Of a stretch of 10,283 nucleotides of DNA, positions 6,405 to 10,283 are shown piece by piece. The stretch spans positions 1-10,283 of the forward strand of contig DASTPP010000150.1 in NCBI GenBank assembly GCA_035762175.1. The letters run 5' to 3'. Source of the DNA: DASTPP01 sp035762175 (GTDB lineage: Bacteria > Myxococcota_A > Polyangia > Polyangiales > Polyangiaceae). Below the pieces are notes generated by a model. That model saw nothing but the letters and a program-made list of their open reading frames with translations. It ran no database searches and was not told the origin of the DNA. How positions within the stretch are numbered: the first letter of the stretch is position 1; every line of letters starts with the position of its first letter. The position numbers and the translations under genes were made by a program.

Positions 6405-8399
6405 ATGGACGCCATCATCCACCGAGTTTTTAGGCAACGGCTCTCGGGGAGCTCGTTCCGCAGGGCACTGCGGAGCAGACCGCGCCTCGCGGCGTGGCTG
6501 CTTCTTGCCTTCGTGGTGCTGTCGGTCACGACGTGCCTCGAGCCCACGCAACTCGAGCTGTGGCTGTCGACCGACCTGCCCTGCGACAAGGTCCGCGGCA
6601 CCGCCGTCACCGTCGGCCACCTCGGCGAGCTCGAAGACAAGCCCGCGGCGATGTCGACCACCTTCTGCGAACGGCGGCCCGACGGCTCGAGCGGCCTGGG
6701 CATGCTGGTCGTCGTGCCCAGCGGCGAGCGCGACGGGCCCCTGGCCCTCAAGGTCGTTACGGCCGTGACCGCGTCCTCGACCGACGCCTGCGGGCCGAGC
6801 CCGAACCGGTATGATTCCTACCGCGGGTGCATCGTGGCGCGGCGGGCGCTTCGCTACCTGCCGCACGACACCGTCCGGCTGACGGTGTCGATGCTGAAGG
6901 AGTGCGAAGGCGTGGCGTGCGACGCCCGCAGCACCTGCTTCCAGGCGGGCTTGTGCCTGCCGGCGGACGTGACGTGTAATAGCCAGGGTTGTCGGTTCGA
7001 GGGCGACGAAGACGACGTCACCCCGAACCTCTCGGGCGGCTCGGCGGGCGCGAGCACAGGCGGGGCGACAGGCGGCTATGGGGGCGAGGGCAATGCGGGC
7101 GAGGCTGGGGCAAGCTCGGACGGCGGTGGGCAGGCAGGCGTGGGTGGCCTGGGCGGTTCCGGTGGCCTAGGCGGTGCGGAGGACACGGGTGGCATCGGCG
7201 GCGGGGGGCCGCTGCTCGTCAGCCAAGTCGTGGCGGGGGGCTTTCATAGCTGCGCGCTCGTGACTGGGGGCCAAGTCGAGTGTTGGGGCTCCAATGCCTA
7301 CGGCCAGCTCGGTGACGGCACGACGACCGTCCGGCTCACCCCCGTGCCCGTGCTGCAGTCGGCGGGGGGGCCGCCCTTGACCGGCGTGAAAGCTCTAGCG
7401 CTCGGTTATACTTACAGCTGCGCGTTTCTGGACGGGGGCCAAGTCGCTTGCTGGGGCTCCAATGCCTACGGCCAGCTCGGTGACGGCACGACGACCGTCC
7501 GGCTCACCCCCGTGCCCGTGCTGCAGTCGGCGGGGGGGCCGGCCCTGACAGGCGTGCAAGCCTTGGCGCTCGGCTACAACCACAGCTGCGCGCTGCTGGA
7601 CGGGGGCCAAGTCGCTTGCTGGGGCTTCAATGCCTACGGCCAGCTCGGCGACGGCACGGCGATGGACACCGCGCCTCCTTTTGGCAAGCCAACCCCCGTG
7701 ACGGTGCTGAAGTCGCCGAGCGGGCCACCGCTGACGGGCGTGCAAGCCCTGGCGCTCGGCGAGCGGCACAGCTGTGCGCTAGTGACCGGAGGCCAAGTCG
7801 AGTGTTGGGGGTTCAACAACGCCGGTCAGCTCGGCGACGGCACCACAGCCGACCGGTCCACCCCCGTGACGGTGCTTCAGACGTCGGGCGGGCCGCCGCT
7901 GACGGGGGCGCTAGCGCTGGCATTGGGCTTGAGGCACAGTTGCGCACTGCTGGGTGGGGGCGAAGTGCGCTGCTGGGGAGACAACGTCAAAGGTGAACTG
8001 GGCGACGGCACAACGACCAATCGACTCACCCCCGTGGCGGTGTTGCAGGCGCCGGGCGGGCCGCCGCTGATAGGCGCACAAGCGCTGGCGCTCGGCGGCC
8101 TTTTTAGCTGCGTGCTGCTGAGCGGGGACCAAGTCCACTGCTGGGGATACAACCTCTACGGTCAGCTGGGCGACGGCACGATGACCGACCGGCCCACCCC
8201 CGCGCCCGTTTTGCAGTCGCCGGGCGGGCCGCCGCTGACGGGCGCACTAGCGCTGGTGCTTGGAGAAGTGCACAGCTGCGCGCGGATGAGCGGGGGCGAG
8301 GTTCGATGCTGGGGGCTCAACAACGCCGGGCAGCTGGGCGACGGCACGACAACCGGTCGACTTACTCCCGTGGCGGTCGGCCTGTCCGACGCGCCTTGA
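6405..8399 (+). CDS. RCC1-repeat protein C, intact, seven repeats, predicted exported
   Basis: 664 residues; the only apparently complete RCC1 gene here. A long basic N-region (Arg-rich, 7-27) and hydrophobic core (29-41) end in VTTC with Cys44. This is a possible lipobox, although Thr at -1 is unusual, so lipidation is uncertain. Residues 44-200 are a Cys-rich domain shared with B and D, closing with six Cys spaced C-x4-C-x5-C-x5-C-x6-C-x4-C (167-196). A Gly-rich linker (about 209-268) precedes seven RCC1/BNR repeats of about 56 residues (273-664), the number that forms a seven-bladed propeller in RCC1. Most repeats carry two Cys (HSCAL and CWG), which suggests disulfides in the envelope. 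The last repeat has the variant MSGG and ends the protein. Repeats 1 and 2 share 90 identical bases. Eukaryotic RCC1 is a Ran exchange factor; in bacteria the fold is a general binding platform. The ligand is unknown. Confidence 0.88.
   Translation: MDAIIHRVFRQRLSGSSFRRALRSRPRLAAWLLLAFVVLSVTTCLEPTQLELWLSTDLPCDKVRGTAVTVGHLGELEDKPAAMSTTFCERRPDGSSGLGMLVVVPSGERDGPLALKVVTAVTASSTDACGPSPNRYDSYRGCIVARRALRYLPHDTVRLTVSMLKECEGVACDARSTCFQAGLCLPADVTCNSQGCRFEGDEDDVTPNLSGGSAGASTGGATGGYGGEGNAGEAGASSDGGGQAGVGGLGGSGGLGGAEDTGGIGGGGPLLVSQVVAGGFHSCALVTGGQVECWGSNAYGQLGDGTTTVRLTPVPVLQSAGGPPLTGVKALALGYTYSCAFLDGGQVACWGSNAYGQLGDGTTTVRLTPVPVLQSAGGPALTGVQALALGYNHSCALLDGGQVACWGFNAYGQLGDGTAMDTAPPFGKPTPVTVLKSPSGPPLTGVQALALGERHSCALVTGGQVECWGFNNAGQLGDGTTADRSTPVTVLQTSGGPPLTGALALALGLRHSCALLGGGEVRCWGDNVKGELGDGTTTNRLTPVAVLQAPGGPPLIGAQALALGGLFSCVLLSGDQVHCWGYNLYGQLGDGTMTDRPTPAPVLQSPGGPPLTGALALVLGEVHSCARMSGGEVRCWGLNNAGQLGDGTTTGRLTPVAVGLSDAP
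7284..7541 (+). repeat. Near-identical tandem 168-bp repeats inside gene C
   Basis: Bases 7284-7373 and 7452-7541 are identical (90 bp, offset 168 bp, that is 56 codons, one RCC1 repeat). Other repeats in the gene are more diverged. This indicates recent duplication or gene conversion of one blade and gives a substrate for slippage or unequal crossover. Both copies include a run of seven G. Confidence 0.9.
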
Positions 8400-8505
8400 G
8401 GCGGCGGTCGCCGCAGGCGGTCGGCCCAGGCCAACCCGTCTCGGCGACTGCGCTGGCTCGGGTACTTGGGCGATACTTGTCCCTGACGGCGAAACGAGGG
8501 CAGCG
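8400..8505 (+). promoter_or_regulatory. Spacer between C and D with the leader of D
   Basis: 106 bp. GCGGCG-GT-CGCCGC lies immediately after the stop of C. The last 21 bases (8485-8505) contain GAAACGAGGGCAG, as in the leader of C, and a GACGGC that matches the start of the other leaders. They place the start of D at ATG 8506. Whether D has its own promoter or is read through from C cannot be decided from the sequence. Confidence 0.45.
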
Positions 8506-9513
8506 ATGGCCGTCACATTCCACCGAGGTTTTCCGAAACGGCTTGGGCGTGGCTTGCTCACCAGGGCACGGCGAGCGAGACCGCGCCCCGCGGCGTGGCT
8601 GCTTCTTGCCTTCGTGGTGCTGTCGGTCACTACCTGCCTTGAGCCGACGCAGCTCGAGCTGTGGCTGTCGACCGACCTGCCCTGCGACAAGGTCCGCGGC
8701 ACCGCCGTCACCGTCGGCCACCTCGGCGAGCTCGAGGATAAGCCCGCCGCGATGTCGACCCCCTTCTGCGAACGGCGGCCCGACGGCTCGAGCGGCCTGG
8801 GCATGCTGGTCGTCGTGCCCAGCGGCGAGCGCGACGGGCCCCTGGCCCTCAAGGTCGTCACGGCCGTGGACGCGTCCTCGACCGACGCCTGCGGGCCGAG
8901 CCCGGACCCGCTGAACGCGTACCGCGGGTGCATCGTGGCGCGCCGCGCGCTGCGTTACCTGCCGCACGACACCGTCCGGCTGACGGTGCCGATGCTAGCC
9001 GAGTGCGAAAATGTATCGTGCGACGCCCGGAGCACCTGCTTCAAGGCAAACTTGTGCCTGCCGGCGGACATGACGTGCACCAGCCGGGGCTGTCGCTTCG
9101 TGGGTGACGAAGACGACGTTGCCCCGAACGACTCGGGCGGGGCAGCGGGCGCGGGGGGCGAGAGCGGGTTGGGCGGGGACCCCGACGGCGCCGGGGGCCA
9201 AGGCGGGACCGGCAGCCAAGGCGGCCAGGCTGGGGCCGGCGGCCAAGGCACGGCCAGCGGTCAGGCCGGGACTAGCGGTCAAGGCGGAGCGGCTGGAGGG
9301 TTGGTGGTCAACCAGATCGCGGCCGGGGCAGGTCATAGCTGCGCCCTCGTGAACGGGGGGCAAGTCCGCTGCTGGGGAGACAACTTTTACGGTCAGCTGG
9401 GCGACGGCACGACGGGTGCGCGGCACTCCCCCGTGCCCGTATTGCAGGGTAACCGCTGCGTAAACCCGCGTTCTTTCGCGATCGACCGGCGATGGGTATC
9501 CTCGCGGGCATGA
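8506..9513 (+). CDS. RCC1-repeat protein D, disrupted by an IS66 insertion
   Basis: 335-residue open frame, of which about residues 1-314 are native. The start is fixed by the leader shared with C. N-terminus and Cys-rich domain (44-200) match B and C closely; the PDPLNAYRGC segment is like B rather than C. A Gly/Gln/Ala-rich linker (about 208-265) and one complete RCC1 repeat core follow, up to SPVPVLQ. At 9449 the sequence changes to the terminal inverted repeat of an IS66-type element. The last 21 residues are IS-encoded, and the TGA at 9511-9513 overlaps the ATG of tnpA as ATGA. The product would be exported but lack most of the propeller. The remainder of the gene should lie beyond the right end of the IS, outside this window. 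Confidence 0.85.
   Translation: MAVTFHRGFPKRLGRGLLTRARRARPRPAAWLLLAFVVLSVTTCLEPTQLELWLSTDLPCDKVRGTAVTVGHLGELEDKPAAMSTPFCERRPDGSSGLGMLVVVPSGERDGPLALKVVTAVDASSTDACGPSPDPLNAYRGCIVARRALRYLPHDTVRLTVPMLAECENVSCDARSTCFKANLCLPADMTCTSRGCRFVGDEDDVAPNDSGGAAGAGGESGLGGDPDGAGGQGGTGSQGGQAGAGGQGTASGQAGTSGQGGAAGGLVVNQIAAGAGHSCALVNGGQVRCWGDNFYGQLGDGTTGARHSPVPVLQGNRCVNPRSFAIDRRWVSSRA
9449..9470. repeat. Left terminal inverted repeat of the IS66 element
   Basis: Starts GTAACCGCTGCGTAAACC and continues GCG. The GTAA tip matches the family rule, and the boundary coincides with the loss of RCC1 coding sequence. The inner limit is approximate because the right-end copy is outside the window. Confidence 0.65.
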
Positions 9514-9830
9514 CGACCTCGACAGCGACGAGCAACGAGTCTCTTTGGGCCGAGCGCGTGCGCGCCTGGCGCGCCAGCGGCGAGCCGGTGGCCCAATTCG
9601 TACGGGGGCGGGGCTACTCGGCCTCCGCCCTGCGCTCGTGGGCCCAGCGGCTCGGGCCGGCCGAGCCCTCGCCGCGCTTCCTGCGCGTCGTGCCGAGCAA
9701 GCCGGCGCCGGCGGCGGGCGACGGCCCGGAGCTGGTGCTCGAGGTCGGCGCCGTGCGCGTGCGCGTCGCCCCGGGCTTCGACCCCGCCCTGCTCGCCGAC
9801 GTGGTGCGCGCGCTCGGGGGCGCGCGGTGA
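9510..9830 (+). CDS. tnpA: IS66 accessory protein TnpA
   Basis: 106 residues from ATG 9510; an in-frame ATG at 9492 would add six residues. Residues about 8-38 (SLWAERVRAWRASGEPVAQF followed by YSASALRSWAQRL) are the family's DNA-binding helix-turn-helix region. The rest is Pro/Ala-rich and ends in a short helical segment (LLADVVRALGG). In IS66 elements TnpA is a small accessory protein needed with TnpB for transposition. The ATG overlaps the TGA of disrupted gene D, and the TGA overlaps the GTG of tnpB, so all three frames may be translationally coupled. No clear ribosome-binding site precedes either start. Confidence 0.85.
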   Translation: MTTSTATSNESLWAERVRAWRASGEPVAQFVRGRGYSASALRSWAQRLGPAEPSPRFLRVVPSKPAPAAGDGPELVLEVGAVRVRVAPGFDPALLADVVRALGGAR

Positions 9831-10183
9831 TCCCCGCGGGCGTGCAGGTCTTCGTCGCCCTCGAGCCGGTCGACCTGCGCTTCGGCTTCGAGCGGCTTTC
9901 GGGTTGGGTGCGCGAGCGCATCGGCTACGACGCGCGCTCGGGCGCGCTCTTCGTCTTCGTCGGGCGGCGGCGTACGACGGCGAAAATCGCCTTCGCCGAC
10001 GGCTCCGGAGTCTGCCTCTTTTGGAAGAAGCTCGATCGCGGCACCTTCGCCCTGCCCGAGGCGCCGCCGGGCGGGGCGGCGCACGTCGAGGTCGACGAGG
10101 CCACGCTCGAGGCCCTGCTCGACGGCCTGCCGATCGCGCCGACGGCCGAGGCCGCGCGCCCGTCACGGCGGCGCGTGCATTGA
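9827..10183 (+). CDS. tnpB: IS66 accessory protein TnpB
   Basis: 118 residues from GTG 9827, within the family's usual 115-120. The family signature is clear: VFVALEPVDLRFGFERLSGW, then SGALFVFVGRR, KIAFADGSGVCLFWKKLDRG and a C-terminal LLDGLPI. The classical DMRKG-like turn reads DLRFG here. The GTGA overlap with the end of tnpA indicates coupled translation, which is normal in IS66. TnpB is an accessory factor of unknown biochemical activity. It seems intact, so the element may be functional if tnpC is. Confidence 0.9.
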   Translation: MIPAGVQVFVALEPVDLRFGFERLSGWVRERIGYDARSGALFVFVGRRRTTAKIAFADGSGVCLFWKKLDRGTFALPEAPPGGAAHVEVDEATLEALLDGLPIAPTAEAARPSRRRVH

Positions 10184-10283
10184 CCGCGCGCGGGGGGCTC
10201 GACAAGCGGCGCGCTCTTCGCGTACGAAGCGGGCGTGCCCGCCGTCGCCGACGCGCCGATGCCCGAGCCGCGTCGCACGCGGC

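Larger units (their letters stand above)
9449..10283 (+). mobile_element. IS66-family insertion sequence, left part (runs off the window)
   Basis: Begins with GTAACCGCTGCGTAAACC exactly where RCC1 similarity ends. IS66 elements are known for terminal repeats starting GTAA, 8-bp target duplications and the order tnpA-tnpB-tnpC. Here tnpA and tnpB follow in that order with a GTGA overlap. The predicted target duplication is the preceding 8 bp, ATTGCAGG (9441-9448). After tnpB, bases 10184-10283 are open in the tnpB frame, with possible starts at GTG 10235 and ATG 10259 that may be the beginning of tnpC (transposase). Too little is present to confirm that. Confidence 0.85.

Noticed and set aside
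7021..7230. Gly-rich linker as a sign of PE_PGRS or collagen-like proteins
   Set aside because: No Gly-X-Y periodicity and no PE domain; Gly/Ala/Ser linkers of this type are usual in myxobacterial exported proteins.
8247..8967. Minus-strand frames opposite the start of gene D
   Set aside because: They resemble the frames opposite B and C only because B, C and D share DNA; no signal, domain or ribosome-binding site of their own.

Overview
The window is about 70% G+C and carries gene families typical of large-genome predatory Myxococcota, most likely Polyangiales/Sorangiineae (inference from families and composition, not from a database match). These families are exported RCC1/BNR-repeat proteins with long Gly-rich linkers, a TPR plus PEGA-like envelope protein, a CHAT-family caspase-like protease, and IS66-type insertion sequences.

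Layout, left to right. 1-140 looks like the end of an insertion sequence (CA-3' end, two adjacent imperfect 23-bp repeats) that has cut off an RCC1 lipoprotein gene (A, minus, 76-723). 724-1340 has no convincing gene. A second RCC1 gene (B, minus, 1341-2577) has three blades and a one-base frameshift in its export signal. A CHAT protease gene with a C-terminal membrane segment and Pro-rich tail (minus, 2639-4195) lies 61 bp upstream of B on the same strand; a doubtful 69-codon ORF overlaps its start by ATGA. 4402-5376 is a gene-poor divergent intergenic region with several inverted repeats. On the plus strand follow a TPR/PEGA-like membrane protein (5377-6285), an intact seven-repeat RCC1 protein (C, 6405-8399), and a fourth RCC1 gene (D, 8506-9513). 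D is broken at 9448/9449 by an IS66-family element whose left inverted repeat, tnpA and tnpB are inside the window.

The organisation is symmetrical: RCC1 genes point outward on both sides of a CHAT / TPR-PEGA core (A-, B-, CHAT- | PEGA+, C+, D+). B, C and D share a Cys-rich N-terminal domain with long stretches of identical DNA, and a related leader directly before the start codon, so they are recent duplicates. Both outermost copies are cut by apparent mobile-element ends at almost the same codon of the RCC1 repeat. My reading is an amplified, recombining family of surface-exposed propeller proteins around a membrane-tethered caspase-like protease. A joint function for CHAT, TPR-PEGA and RCC1 proteins is a hypothesis from proximity only.
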